64,000 nt of DNA from Ustulina deusta (Eukaryota > Ascomycota > Sordariomycetes > Xylariales > Xylariaceae). Of the stretch, positions 22,160-33,960 are shown piece after piece. Position 1 is the first letter of the stretch. Every line of letters begins with the position of its first letter. Both the position numbers and the translations under genes were made by a program. Where the stretch lies: assembly GCA_023159155.1 (NCBI GenBank), contig JAJNNX010000013.1, forward strand, positions 620,001-684,000, written 5' to 3'. The notes under the pieces were generated by a model. It was not told the origin of the DNA. It saw only the letters and a list, made by a program, of their open reading frames with translations, and did not search any database.

Positions 22160-23639
22160 ATGAAGGCCGGACAGTGGGACCCTGTAAGCCGACCGTCCAC
22201 GCACGTATCGTATCGCGAGAGTCAAGAAAGGGAGAGAGAGAGACTGACCACTCCATGCCCTCCAAAAAGCAAAACAAAAAGGTCGTCATCAAAGACGTGC
22301 CGATCCCGGAACTGGCGAAAGACCAATTCCTGGTAAAGATCAAGTCGGCATCGCTCTGTCACTCGGACCTGATGAGTCTTGCGCGCGGACACGGGAGGAC
22401 GGTGACGATGGGCCACGAAGGCGCCGGGGTCATCGAGGAGATCCATCCCTCGGCCGAGGGAAAGGGGTTCAAGGTCGGCGACGCCGTCGGGTTCAATTAC
22501 TTCATCAACGTCTGCTACGAGTGCGACGGCTGCCAGATCCATAACTCGCGCTGCGAGAACACCGACTTGCCCACGTGCCAGGTTAGTCCCCTGGAGTCTT
22601 TTATTCCCCCTTTTGGCATGTCTCACAGCCCTAAATTTCCTTAACGGGCATTTTCTGCTCCTTCCACTCCTGCATGCTCCCGAAACCCTGAGTAATTGTT
22701 ACTATAAGTGGACATTATTGACTCCAGTGTTATAACAGGGCTTCCACACGGACGGCTTCTTCCAGGAATATGCCCTCGTCGATTACCATACGGCCGTTGT
22801 CTTGCCGCCCGAGATCGACGTCAGACGTGCGTCGCCGTTGTTTTGCGCGGGGATCACGGGTAAGTCGGTCGGTCGCATCCTGGCGCTAAGATCCATTCTT
22901 GGATCTATGGCTGATGATGGCCTGGGTCGAGACCCCCGGGATCTCTTGCGGTTGCGATGGCTACAACCTGGGCCACGTCACTGACATTGACGCAGCTTTC
23001 AACGCCATCGACAGCTGCGAGCTGCAGCCCGGTCAATGGATCGCCATCGTGGGCTGTGGCGGGCTAGGCCAATACGCAGTGCAATACGCGAAGGCGATGG
23101 GGTGCAATGTGATCGGCGTAGACATCAGCGACGACTCGCTGAACTCCGCAACCGAATACGGCGCAGATGCCGTCTTCAACTCGCAGACGCGCGCCGACAC
23201 GTACGTGGACGAGATCAGGAAGCTGAGCGGGAAGGGCGTGCACGCAGCGGCCGTGTTCTCGGGCGCGAACGCGGCATTCGACGGCGCCATTGAGCTATTG
23301 CGCACCAACGGCCTGCTTATGGTCGTCGGCATCGCGCCGGAACCGTTGCAGATCAACTCTCTGGATATCATCACAGGGAGATACCGCATCAAGGCTGACA
23401 GCACTGGGGTTCCGCAGCGCATGAAAAGAGCTGTCGCGTTCACGGCGAGGCATAATATCCAGCCGAATGTCGATTTCAGGAAAATCGAAGACTTGCCTAC
23501 TATGGTGGACGATATGAAGAATGGGAAGGCAAGGCGTCGGCAGGTTGTCACGTTTGATCAAGGGGACAATGGTGGCCGCTGGCCTGGAAAGGACCTGGGA
23601 ATCTCAGCAAAGCCATCTTCTTGCTTCAGCAGCGGCTAA
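22160..23639 (+). CDS. Zinc-dependent alcohol dehydrogenase (medium-chain family)
   Basis: NAD(P)-dependent oxidation or reduction of alcohols and aldehydes; the exact substrate is not predictable. Exons are 22160-22183, 22270-22581, 22739-22859 and 22996-23639, giving 366 residues. The start MKAGQWDP is the conserved N-terminus of fungal ADHs. The intron 22184-22269 ends at CAAAAAG and carries a CTGAC branch site. Catalytic-zinc ligands are Cys in SLCHSDLM and His in MGHEGAGVIEE. The structural-zinc cysteines are in NVCYECDGCQIHNSRC. The Rossmann motif is VGCGGLGQYAV. Compared with typical ADHs of about 350 residues, it extends past RRQVVTF by about 27 residues rich in Gly, Lys and Ser, with no recognised function. 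The downstream neighbour is convergent. Confidence 0.88.
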
Positions 23640-23773
23640 TATAGATTTACAGCTGCTACGTAGATGTGAAGCGATGTATCTGTGCAGAGATCGTCACCTA
23701 GGTATCCTCGTCCGCACCACCCACGTGGTTTTGCTGTCTTTCAAGTGCATCCGCAGTGCTCGAAACCCCCATC

Positions 23774-24199
23774 TCAGCGGTTGGCAGTCCACCCCCCACA
23801 TCCGCAAGCCGAGATGAAGGCCGAACTAGCAAGTCGGAAAGCAGCCTGCTGAGGGTTTCCCTCCCTCCACACGACGTAACTGTCTACTAAACCACAATAA
23901 GCCCCAGTGACTGCCATGATCGCATCGACGACCTCTAGTTGATTTTGAGAGTAGGAAATGAACATTAAAAGGCCGAGAACAGTCGTGCGGGCATTCCCGA
24001 CTTTGAATGCCGGTGCTGCTGCACGAGCGTTCGCGATGCGGCGTGGGAAGCCGAATTCTAGCATGGCGCCGCGGGCATCGAACAAGGGCCACATTCCACC
24101 GAACGTCATCGTGGAGGCGGCGAGGAGTGCCGGGATGTGCTTGAGATGGAAGTGAAAGTGGAAATAGAAGTAGAAGCGGTAGTAGAAGTTTTCAAACAT
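23774..24199 (-). CDS. DUF4267-family small membrane protein
   Basis: A single-exon, 141-residue protein predicted to cross the membrane about four times. The core has the DUF4267 look: a helix, then LEFGFPRRIA, then GNARTTVLGLLMFISY, then a helix ending in a conserved aspartate with VVWREG (GLVDSYVVWREG). The family has no assigned biochemical function. The N-terminus is odd: FYYRFYFYFHFHFHLK, an aromatic/His alternation encoded by an imperfect AGAAGT/GAAAGT repeat on the plus strand. This may be a recent simple-repeat expansion. An internal Met at MTFGGM could be an alternative start that would exclude the repeat. Confidence 0.7.
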   Translation of the reverse strand: MFENFYYRFYFYFHFHFHLKHIPALLAASTMTFGGMWPLFDARGAMLEFGFPRRIANARAAAPAFKVGNARTTVLGLLMFISYSQNQLEVVDAIMAVTGAYCGLVDSYVVWREGNPQQAAFRLASSAFISACGCGGWTANR

Positions 24200-24944
24200 G
24201 GTTGGCTTGGCTGGTCGAGGGATGTAGAGATATCTGTAGGGATGGGAGAGGCTGGTCTGTTAGGGATTAAGGGGATGGATTGATTGACTGACTAACTGAC
24301 TGACTGACTGAGTCGATGAGAATGGAGAAAGAAGGCTCAGTCTGCCTTGTTTGAGCGAACAAAGAGGGGGAAGAATTCATGCTCGCGAATGGATGAAAGA
24401 CACAATTAGTTACAGCACGGCTGGTGATGTTACCTTTCATATTGGTATCTCTGCTAGATAAATCATTCAAGCCTCTCTCTTACATAGCTGACTTGTCTTG
24501 TGCATCCACCAGGTTCTCTTCAAGTTGGATGATAGTATTTTTTTTATACTTTTGGTTGGTTCTCTCAATCACAGGATGACTTCCAAGAGTTGTTGTTGGC
24601 TGCACTTCAATTGTGGTGAAACTGGTACAGTTTAGATGGATAATGCTCCAGTCTGATCTGTATAAGAGTGGGCGCAGGTGGGGCTAAATGTCCGATCCGG
24701 GGTCATAGCGCTAGCGGTTGCTACCGCAACGGGAGACCTAACCTACAAAACAACACAACCTCCCTAGCTTAGCTGGTGGACTAAACCCCGGGCAGTCTAC
24801 ACCTATAACTCTGCACCATCCCACTGGTTGTCTTCAAAACGCTGTCATTCACATGACATTAGAACTTGACTCTAACACTTGGAAAACCTGCACTGGCAAC
24901 ACCAGACTAGGTCAATACTGGTGCCCGAGCAGACAGCAGCGGCA
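24200..24944. promoter_or_regulatory. Shared 5' region of the DUF4267 gene (-) and Aurora kinase (+)
   Basis: Head-to-head intergenic region of 745 bp. It carries a GACT tetranucleotide run at about 24281-24312 and a T run near 24537-24546. No gene is seen. Confidence 0.5.
24281..24312. repeat. GACT tetranucleotide microsatellite
   Basis: Imperfect run of GACT/AACT units in the 5' region between the DUF4267 gene and Aurora kinase. Confidence 0.8.
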
Positions 24945-26252
24945 ATGGCGACTCGCACTCTTGAATCTCGCTTCGAGCGGATGTCGGTGAACGATGAGAA
25001 CGAGTACCAGAAGACCAAGGTGGGTTGAGGAATCACGCTTTGCATGATTACTGGAAACTAGGCTGACCGTCGAGTAACAGGTCGTTACGGCCACAACACA
25101 GGTTGCCCACAACTCGAGCAGGCCGAATCTCTACAAGGTCGCCCTCCAGACCCAGACCGCGAACGCTGTCTCCGCTGCTGTCACTCTCCCCTCACAAGCC
25201 GCCCAAAGGAAGCCTGGCCAGCCCCCGTCGCCGACGAGAAAACCCCTCCCGACAACGGCATCGCGGGGCTCCTCAGACGAGGCCGCCCAGGCCGAGCGGA
25301 AATCCACAGCCTTGATAGAACAGCCGTCCGTCAAGCAATTCCACCTGGGCATGTTCGAGATCGGCCGGCCGCTCGGCAAGGGCAAGTTCGGGCGGGTGTA
25401 CCTGGCGCGGGAGCGCACGAGCGGCTTCATCTGCGCGCTCAAGGTGCTGCACAAGAGCGAGCTGTCGCAGGGGCGGGTGGAGAAGCAGGTGCGGCGCGAG
25501 ATCGAGATCCAGAGCAACCTGCGGCACCCCAACATCCTGCAGCTGTTCGGGCACTTCCACGACAGCAAGCGCGTGTTCCTGATCCTCGAGTTCGCCGCCA
25601 AGGGCGAGCTGTACAAGCACCTGCGCCGCGAGAACCGCTTCCCCGAGTGGAAGGCCTCGCAGTACATCGCCCAGATGGCCAGCGCCCTGCGCTACCTGCA
25701 CCGCAAGCACGTCATCCACCGCGACATCAAGCCAGAGAACATCCTCGTCGGCATCCACGGCGAGATCAAGATCTCCGACTTCGGCTGGAGCGTCCACGCC
25801 CCCAACAGCCGCCGCGACACCATGTGCGGCACCCTCGACTACCTGCCCCCCGAGATGATCAAGCCCGGCAGCTCCGACAACTCGTACAACGAGAAGGTCG
25901 ACCTGTGGAGTCTGGGTGTCTTGACCTACGAGTTCCTCGTCGGCGAGGCGCCCTTCGAAGACACCCCCGTCATGACGCAGAGAAGGATAGCGAGGGCTGA
26001 TATGTCGATTCCCTCCTTTGTTAGTCCCGAAGCGCGGGATCTCATCAAAAAGGTAAGCTCTGGTTTTTTTTTCTTTCCCTTCTTCCACAAGCGCGCTAGT
26101 TCGAACGAAAAAAAAAAGCCCGATGTGCTAATATTCGAAAACAGCTCCTCGTCCTCGACCCTGAGAAGAGGATACCACTAGAACAGGTGCAGATACACCC
26201 CTGGATTGTCAAGCATTGCGCAAAGGGCGCCGGCCGCGACAAGTCGTACTGA
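24945..26252 (+). CDS. Aurora (Ipl1/Ark1) serine/threonine kinase
   Basis: Mitotic kinase of the chromosomal passenger complex, controlling kinetochore-microtubule attachment and cytokinesis. Exons are 24945-25019, 25081-26052 and 26145-26252, giving 384 residues. The basic, low-complexity N-terminus precedes the kinase domain. Motifs are the Gly loop [12 protein letters not shown] (about 123-134), VAIK-type Lys145 in [14 protein letters not shown] with Asp240, DFGWSVHAP with Asp258 (WSVH is Aurora-specific) and the activation loop [16 protein letters not shown], where Thr272 is the expected autophosphorylation site. The last exon restores the end of the kinase fold ([20 protein letters not shown]). 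The first variable position of the RRxT motif is Asp. It is convergent with ATP23. Confidence 0.95.
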
Positions 26253-26575
26253 TGGGGGGTTACGAATTGGTTCGCGGGAATTTGATTTACATCATTGCTG
26301 GCGCAGGCGTCTGGAACGTGGGCATAACGGATAAGGGCAAACCTGGTAGTAGGGGGAAAGCTGGGTTTTCATTACGGTCGTGTCGTATCATCATCCATTG
26401 CAAGTGAGCGTACATATTACAAACTTCAATCAGCCAAGGCCTGCTGCTCCTGCTCCTAAGCGCTTCATGCAGAGACGAGATGTTGGTCCCAATTCATGCG
26501 ATCGTTGTTGGTACAAGCTACGTCCCGAAGCCTCCCGACGTAGCACTTTATAAACTCTCCCTTTTTTTTTTGCTT
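26253..26575. other. Convergent 3' region, Aurora kinase / ATP23
   Basis: 323 bp between two stop codons, with a T run near 26563-26571. No gene is seen. Confidence 0.5.
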
Positions 26576-27502
26576 TCACCTATAGACCTCGTCGAAAGGC
26601 CGGGTATCTGAAAAGCATGAATCCCACACCTGGTTTACCACCTTGACGGCCTGGACGTCATCTCTGCAGCGCGGCCGAGCCAGTAATGACTGCACGGCCC
26701 GCTTGCGCACGCAGTCCTGGAATTGCTGCGTCAGGGTCCAGTTCCGCCTCGTCAACGCCTCTTTCGTCCATCTGCATTCCCCGCTCAGCATCGAAGCTCT
26801 AATCTATACGGCATGTGTTAGCCTTGGACTTCTCTTCTCGTCGCGCCGGAACACCCAAGACCGGGGTATCGGATTAGCAAAAGGAAGAGAGAGAGAGAGA
26901 GAGAAAACACTCACCTCGGTGCATGCGGCTTGTTTTAGATCCTTGTCCCCGACCCAATCGACCTTCCACCGGAGGTGATCCCAGGCATGGACCATCTCGT
27001 GCGCGAGCGTGTCCTCGAGGTGCGACTGGCTCTGGATCTCGTTGGCGCAGATCAGGATGCCCGAGCCGGGGTCGAAGCCGCCGCTGGAGCGGTGGACCTG
27101 GCCGTCCTCGGTCAGGCGCGCGGGGCAGCGCGCGCAGACGACGTTGGACGCGTCGATCTTGCCGTTCAGCGCGTCGATCTTCTGGCGCAGGAACACGACG
27201 GTCGGCGAGTGCGCCAGCGCGTAGTCCCGCCACTTCTCGCAGCTCCGGCAGTCCCGCTCCTCGTTCGCGACGTACCGCGACTCGCGGTAGTGGAAGGCGC
27301 CCTCGGCCGTTATCGACCCCGTGAGGATCTTGAAGTAGTTCACCCACCAGCTCGTCTGCGGGTCGAAGCCGGTGCGCCTCGGGTCGTTTGTCACGATCCG
27401 CGGGAATTCGGGCGCCGTTGTGCTCGATGCGGGTGGTTGTGTCTGGGGAGAGACGGGGGTGGCCTCGGCGGAGGTCGGTATTGTTGGTCGTGGTGACGAC
27501 AT
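26576..27502 (-). CDS. ATP23: Mitochondrial inner membrane metalloprotease ATP23
   Basis: Intermembrane-space protease that matures ATP synthase subunit 6 and helps assemble the F0 sector. Exon 1 is 26915-27502 and exon 2 is 26576-26803, giving 271 residues. The 111-bp intron has a GTGAGT donor, a GGCTAAC branch site, a TATAG acceptor and a GA microsatellite in the middle. The zinc-binding motif HEMVH is at residues 168-172. Conserved cysteine pairs ([16 protein letters not shown]) and the C-terminal [13 protein letters not shown] after the splice confirm the family. The Pro/Ser/Thr-rich first 35 residues are less conserved. Its start lies 387 bp from that of glutamate 5-kinase, which runs the other way. 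Confidence 0.94.
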
Positions 27503-27889
27503 GGCCGACGACTATTATTGCCGTCCTCGTCGTTGCGGGTTATGTATGATGATACAGAGCGGATTAAATGCCGGGGCACAGACTATCTATGTCGTTGAGA
27601 CAAGTAACAAGTATGCAATGTTGGCATGACGATGCTTCAAATGCATTGGAAACCATGAAAAGGGCAGGCGGTGAGAAAGAGTACGTCGAATTTGTATCTC
27701 GGCCAGGGTGTTTTAGTGTTTTTCTGCAGCTCCGATCCAAGCTCCGACTACGGCCCCCGGCCAATTGGATATTCTGCCGTCCAGGCGCAATCTGCAGTCA
27801 TACCTCTCCCATCAGGTCCACACGCAGTGGGCTCGCCCGACGAACCATACCGTCGCTAACACATAAAACAAGATGATTGAGCCCTTACG
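27503..27889. promoter_or_regulatory. Divergent promoter region, ATP23 / glutamate 5-kinase
   Basis: 387 bp between two start codons. No motif I would name beyond its position. Confidence 0.5.
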
Positions 27890-29771
27890 ATGACAGACGT
27901 TGGGATTTCCACGCCCTGTATGTTTTATCTTCGTGAATGTTTTGTTTTTAATGCTTGGCGTGTCATTTCAAGTCCTCACTCGTTCCATCCGTTTAATACA
28001 TCCCTGTCGAATCTACTAATGTTCACTTCTGCCTCTTCTCAGACATGAAGGGCACAAAGCCTCTCACTGTGGTCATAAAACTTGGTACGTGATAATGACA
28101 GCTACCTGCTTGTCTCGTTTGGCCGCTAGTGTCTTTTTGAGATATGGCTTCCTGCTATTCTACCTACTATACATGTCCGTTTCTGACTGGACTAACACAG
28201 CCCAGGGACCAGTTCCATCGTAGATGAGAAGACACATGAGCCCCTACTCTCCACCCTGAGTCTGATAGTCGAGACTGCTGTGAAGCTGCGCAAAGATGGC
28301 CATAAAGTTGTCATTGTATCATCTGGCGCCATCGGCGTCGGTTTAAGACGGATGGATGTGGACAAACGGCCCAAACATCTGTCCAAACTCCAAGCGCTCG
28401 CGGCCATCGGACAATGTCGCCTCATCAGTCTTTGGGATAGTCTATTTGCCCATCTGCGACAGCCCATCTCCCAGATACTTCTTACTCGGAACGATATAGC
28501 AGATGTAAGATAACATCACTTTGTCGCTTTCCTTGCTTCTTCCCGCTCGCCGGGGTTGATCTGACGTATGGCACACAGCGCTCAAGGTATCTCAATGCTC
28601 AGAACACCATGGCCGAGCTTCTGGACATGGGCGTCATTCCCATCGTCAACGAGAACGATACGCTGGCCGTGGCCGAGATCAAGTTTGGCGACAACGACAC
28701 CTTGTCCGCCATCACGGCCGCCATGGTACACGCCGACTTCCTGTTCCTGATGACGGACGTGGATTGTCTTTATGACAAGAACCCGCGTACGCACTCGGAC
28801 GCACAACCCATAGAAGAAGTCGAGGATATAGGATCCATACAAGCCGATGGTATGCGAAAGCTTCTGCTTCTTCCATCTCAGCTTACCTATCTTTCTAACA
28901 AGGAACCACAGTTTCGTCTGCAGGCTCCTCATTGGGCACCGGCGGCATGGGCACCAAGATCGTCGCAGCACGGCTCGCGACATCAGCTGGCGTGACAACA
29001 ATCATCACGCGCTCCTCCAGTCCAGGGAATATTGTCAAGATTGTGCGCTATCTGCAAGCCACAAAGGGCATTACAGCTAGCGCCTCACAGTTGTCACTAG
29101 CACAAGCGAGTCACGGCGTAGAGGAAACCACAACAGTAGTGACACCAACCGAAACTCTATCCCGCTCGACGGCATCTCTGGCCCTTGATACGGTAGAGAA
29201 ACCACCACTACACACACGCTTCCTCCCACTCTCAACGCCAATCCGCGACCGCTACTTCTGGCTCCTGCACGGCCTCGCGCCCCACGGAACGCTATACATA
29301 GACGCCGGCGCGCACGCCGCGCTTTCCAACAAAGCGGGTTTACTGCCGGTAGGCGTGCTAGACGTGGAAGGGAACTTCGCACAACAAGAAGCGGTGCGTC
29401 TCGTCGTCGTAGACCGTCGAGCAGCGCCGTCATCCGTCGACATGCACCCCGCCATTTCTTCTTCCTCTTCTACGACCTCCACCCCCAGGTCCACTACGCC
29501 TACCCCCGTATCAGCGAAGTGGGAGGCCTGCAATCCCGTCGAGGTTGGTCGCGCGCTCGTCAACTACGCGGCTCCCGAGATCGCCCGCATCAAGGGCCAC
29601 CGCAGCGGCAAGATCGGCGAGCTGCTGGGCTATGCCGACAGCGAGTATGTGGCGCACCGAGAGAACATCAGCTTGTTCAGGAGGGAGAGCCGGCCTGTCT
29701 CGCCTGTGCTGGATGTCGCTGATAATATTAGCAGCAGCGTCGCGGGGTATGAGGCAGGGAGTTACGTGTAG
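27890..29771 (+). CDS. PRO1: Glutamate 5-kinase with C-terminal PUA domain
   Basis: First step of proline synthesis: ATP-dependent phosphorylation of glutamate to glutamyl-5-phosphate. Exons are 27890-27917, 28043-28084, 28206-28504, 28579-28849 and 28912-29771, giving 499 residues. The amino-acid-kinase fold shows [52 protein letters not shown] and [16 protein letters not shown]. The first two exons are tiny; [14 protein letters not shown] in exon 2 would be an alternative start. The C-terminal PUA domain begins near [13 protein letters not shown]. It is interrupted by a Ser/Thr/Pro-rich insertion of about 30 residues that is probably a surface loop. The protein is somewhat longer than yeast Pro1 because of this and a low-complexity linker. 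Confidence 0.93.
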
Positions 29772-30177
29772 ACGAGCTAATTGAACTGACAAGCATGCTT
29801 AATGGGTCGGGTGGACTACTAGGTGAAAGGCCGAGAACGCATCGCAGTATAGAATAATGACCCTAGCGGTAGACCCCAGATCACGGTTTGTCTGTCTCGC
29901 CATGCGAGAAGCGGTTGCGGTGGTAGCGATAAAAAGACAGAGAGATAAGACAGTATTGTTGGCAGGGCAATAAAACTAAATGATGGATCGGAGGCAGATT
30001 TGTAGAAAATCAATAGACGGGAATCGAATTTGGTATCCTCAAAAACGCCTTCTATGCTAAATTTTTTTATTCCCCGAGAAATTGACAAAACCCCTAACTC
30101 CAGCTAAGGCAGTTTCTGGACGAACACCTCGCTAGCCCGCAAACAGGGTATCTTCGTCACGTAGGTACTCTCCGCAA
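29772..30177. other. Convergent 3' region
   Basis: 406 bp between the glutamate 5-kinase stop and the stop of the small minus-strand gene. No feature is seen. Confidence 0.4.
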
Positions 30178-30592
30178 TCAGCCTGTCTGAAAACCACGAT
30201 TCCAGTCGGGTCTAGTCTGCGTGCTCTGTAGGTGCCGGGGGTTAGCAGGTCGTTCCATAAGACAACCAACCCTCTTCTATATCTGGATCAAGTGCATGAC
30301 GATTGGGGAAACTCACTCTGCAGTACTCCGCGCAGATACACCGACTAATGATATGTCAGTATCGCTCCATCAGCCATCTTGACAAAGTGAAGAAGCTAGA
30401 GAACTCACATCCTATTGGGTTATCCGACATGTCATAGACCTAGCCGGTCCGGTCAGTGGAGTTGTTTCCAGCAAGGAATCATCCATAGGTCACTCACTAT
30501 TACTCCCACGTTGGAAGGGCAGTCCTCGGTCCAACGGCCTACGTGGGCTTTGGATATATGACTACCATATAAGAAGGGCATCACACCATTGG
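30178..30592 (-). CDS. Small multi-exon cysteine-containing protein, probably secreted; 5' exon unresolved
   Basis: No single long frame exists. Four short minus-strand exons join through three introns that all carry a GTGAGT donor: 30498-30592, 30408-30439, 30317-30344 and 30178-30225. Introns are 30440-30497, 30345-30407 and 30226-30316. Frame stays open across every junction and ends in TGA. From the ATG at 30581 it encodes 63 residues, including HVGRWTEDCPSNVGVIVYDM, RCICAEYCR and the ending PDWNRGFQTG, with four cysteines. The frame is also open just upstream to an acceptor-like GTCGCAG. An earlier exon, perhaps with a signal peptide, is therefore likely but could not be placed. The short length, Cys content and dense small introns resemble fungal small secreted proteins. 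Homology is not recognised. Confidence 0.55.
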
Positions 30593-31721
30593 CTGCGACA
30601 AAGACTTAGCAGTTGTCCCGTGAGGACGGTTAAGTGCTTTGGGCATACGTTTAATCCAGATCTTATATCGTGCATGGCTAAGGTGGCATGTAAGTTAGAT
30701 TTCCTAGGAATGGGGTGGTGCTGTCGCGGTGCTTACGCAGCCAGGATTGGCAAAGCCGTGATATGTAATCTGAACTTCAATGTCTGCGGCGAAGTGTTAG
30801 CCTACGTCTGGCGTTGCCTTGTAGTTCTCCATCCCATTGTAGACGGGGCTTTAAAGCCAATTGGAGTCGCACCTTTGTGAATTTTCCTGTTGAGATCCGA
30901 AATCCGTCAGTGCGTCTAGCTACCGAGGTTCGACCTGAAAAGGAACACCGTACCCAAGCAAATGCCCACTGAAGCCAAATTATCCCGAGCGACCGAAGTA
31001 GCAACTAGAAAGTTACGCGTGAGTCGTCTGCTTTTCGAGCTGACAGATAGATCTGTTGTGCTAGGGGGCGGTTCGAAGGCACATACGGTTCGCGAGCGAA
31101 AGAAGACAATAGTATACCTGACACACTCGAGGTCAGCGAGAGTTCCGGCCGGGATGGCAAGAGAAAAGCCGCACACGATCCTTGATCAGTCGGAATACAT
31201 AACGGTCGGCATCGGGAGAATCGCTTAGAGGGGCGATTAAGGGCTTTAAATCCGTCGTGTAGTTGGCAAGTTTCTCAAAGAGGATTTTCTGGAGGGAAGT
31301 GCCAGGTTAGCTCGCCGTCTTGGCCATCGAATGGCGAGAAAGATGCGTGTTCGTGGCAACGTACTGTCTCTTGCTCTGTCAATGGCCTCATTTTGTCCAA
31401 GAATGCACAGAACCACGACGACGGGTGTTCTGGGTATGAAGTAATGAAGTGCAGCTGGGAGCCACCGTCGCAGCATCGATGGTGGGGTTTTGTAGAGATG
31501 CTTCGTTTTGCTCTGCAACTTTCTCTGGAAATTTTGGCGCAGGGCCGCCAGGAATCAATCCGGTTGGCCAACTATAACTTATCGGTTGGTTATCAGGACC
31601 AAGTGGGGCTTATCGGACAGGGTTCTTCGCTGTAATCGGGAAAACTTCTACGGAGCTTGCATCTTTCTATCAACGTCCAAATATCGACAGATCCAAGCCA
31701 CATATCTATCTTTCACGACGT
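30593..31721. other. Upstream region of the small gene (-) and of NOC3 (+)
   Basis: About 1.1 kb. It may contain the missing first exon of the small minus-strand gene; a GTAAGC donor-like site lies near 30734 on that strand. No other gene is supported. Confidence 0.4.
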
Positions 31722-31733
31722 ATGTTTGGAGAA

Positions 31734-33960
31734 ATGGCTTCAAGGCCGAGCAAAAAGAGAAAACTAACACCGCCTCCGTCAGAGGATGACGGCGACTCAT
31801 GGTCAAGCGCCAAGATCCAGAGGTCTTTTTTTCAGAATGCTGCAAAATGGGACCTGGAAAATCAATACAGCGCACGAAAGGGCAAAAAGAAAGAGAAAGA
31901 GAACACCAGGCTACCGGTGAAACGGGATGGGCGTGTCCAGGCCGTCTTGGCGCCAGTCGAGGACCTCAAGGAAAGCGATGATGACTGGCTGGAAGACGAC
32001 GGAGACAGATCAGGAGAAGACGAGGAGGCAGAGGAACAGCAACCACAGGAAGAGCCTGAAATCCCTGTGAAGGAGCAGATCCGACATGCTAAAGAAGAGC
32101 TGGCGAAATTGGCTTCGGTACTCAACGAGGAACCTTACGAAAACGCGGGAGCGTTCAAGGCCTTGACCAAAATCGGCGAATCCAAGATCCCTACAATCGT
32201 CACCCTCTCGCTAGTGACGAGAATGACTATATATAAGGATCTTATCCCGGGATACCGGATTCGCCCCATCTCAGAAAACGGTCCAGGAGGCGAAAAGCTC
32301 AGCAAGGAAGTCAGGGTAATACGAGCATTTGAGCAATCCTTAGTTTCTAGTTACCAGGCGTACGTGAAAGAACTCGCGCGGTATGCAAAGGCCAAGAAAA
32401 GCGAGCCTGGCGCAGCCGGTATTGCGACCGTAGCAATAACGTGTGCGTCGTCGCTTTTGACCACTCATCCTCACTTCAATTTCCGGTCCGATCTCATCAA
32501 CATTCTGGTTTGGAAGCTCAGCTCGCGCCGCCCGGACAATGATTTTGAACAGGCTCTCTCAGCACTCATCACCTTATTTACCGAGGATGATGAGGGCCGT
32601 CCCTCTTTTGAAGCCGTGTCGACTCTCTGTAGGATGATGAAGTCAAAGAATTACCTTGTTCACGAGAGTGTTGTAAATCTCTTTCTTCATCTCCGGCTTC
32701 TCTCGGAGTTCTCAGGCAAAGCGTCGAACGATTCGGTCGATCTACCGATGGAAAGCCGCAAAAAGCAGAAGAAGGCATTTCGGACAAAACGAGAGCGGAA
32801 ACAGTGAGCAAATTTTTTTTTCTTCGCTGATTTTGCTTCCCTTTCTTTTGATGCATGGATGACGTAGGAGCTCTCTCGGTTCAATAGTCATTAGACCCGC
32901 CCCTGTAATCAATGATGAGCTGCAATGACTAACTTGTTCTCAGACTCAAAGAAGAAAGGGCTCTACAAAAGGACATGGCCCAGGCAGACGCAAATGTACT
33001 CCATGAAGAGCGAGATAGGATGCAATCAGAGTGTCTTAAGGCCGTCTTTGCCACATACTTCAAGATCTTGAAGCTTAGAACACCTCATCTCATGGGCGCT
33101 GTGCTGGAGGTAAGAAACCAAACTCATCTATGCATGGTAGGCAAGACTAATAGAGACAGGGTCTCGCGAAATTCAGTCATCTTATTAACCAGCAATTCTT
33201 CGGCGATCTTCTTGAGGCGCTGAAGGATCTCATCCGTCACAGTGACTCAAATGAAAACGTGAGCGAGGACCCCGAAGCCGCAGCAGAAACAGATGACGAC
33301 GACGAGGAACCAACCCGCAACCCAACGCGGGAAGCCTTACTCTGCACCGTAACGGCGTTCGCTCTACTCGCCGGCCAGGACGCACACAACGCCAAAGCAG
33401 ACCTACATCTCGATCTCTCTTTCTTCACCACCCATCTCTGGCAAACCCTCCTCCCCATCTCCCAAAACGCCGATCTTGAGCTCGGCGCGCGATCGCTCCA
33501 TTTACCTGATCCCGACGCACCAGGATCGACAGCAAGCAAACTCCGCAAAGACACGCGCGAGAATAAGGTAAACCTGCAAACGACCACCGTCCTCTTAATC
33601 CGGTGTCTCACGGCAGCCCTTCTCCCACCGTGGAACATCCGCTCCACGCCTCCCCTCAGACTCGCCGCCTTCTCTAAGCAGCTTATGACGACATCCCTCC
33701 ACGTTCCCGAAAAGAGTGCGCAGGCGCTCCTCGCGCTATTAGCCGACGTGGGCAACACTCACGGGCGCAAGATCGCCACGCTCTGGAACACGGAGGAGCG
33801 CAAGGGCGACGGGGTTTTCAACGCGCTTTCCCAAGACGAGGAGGGGAGCAATCCCTTCGCGGCTACAGTCTGGGAGGGAGAGATCCTTAGACGGCATTAC
33901 TGCCCTAAGGTCCGGGACGCTGTGAAAATGATGGAAAAGAATATCATGAGCGAGCGATAG
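31734..33960 (+). CDS. NOC3: Nucleolar complex protein NOC3
   Basis: 60S ribosome biogenesis factor that works with Noc2 in moving pre-60S particles from nucleolus to nucleoplasm; it also has a reported role in replication licensing. Exons are 31734-32803, 32944-33109 and 33160-33960, giving 678 residues. A start at 31722 in the same frame would add four residues; the second Met (MASRPSKKRKL) is preferred because the basic start resembles fungal Noc3. An acidic coiled segment precedes the conserved Noc3 core (KEELAKLASVLNEEPYENAG, then IYKDLIPGYRIR). The C-terminal CBF/HEAT-like region includes KILKLRTPHLM after the second splice. It ends GEILRRHYCPKVRDAVK, close to the usual C-terminus. The introns are 140 and 50 bp, the latter with a GACTAAT branch site. 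Confidence 0.9.
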
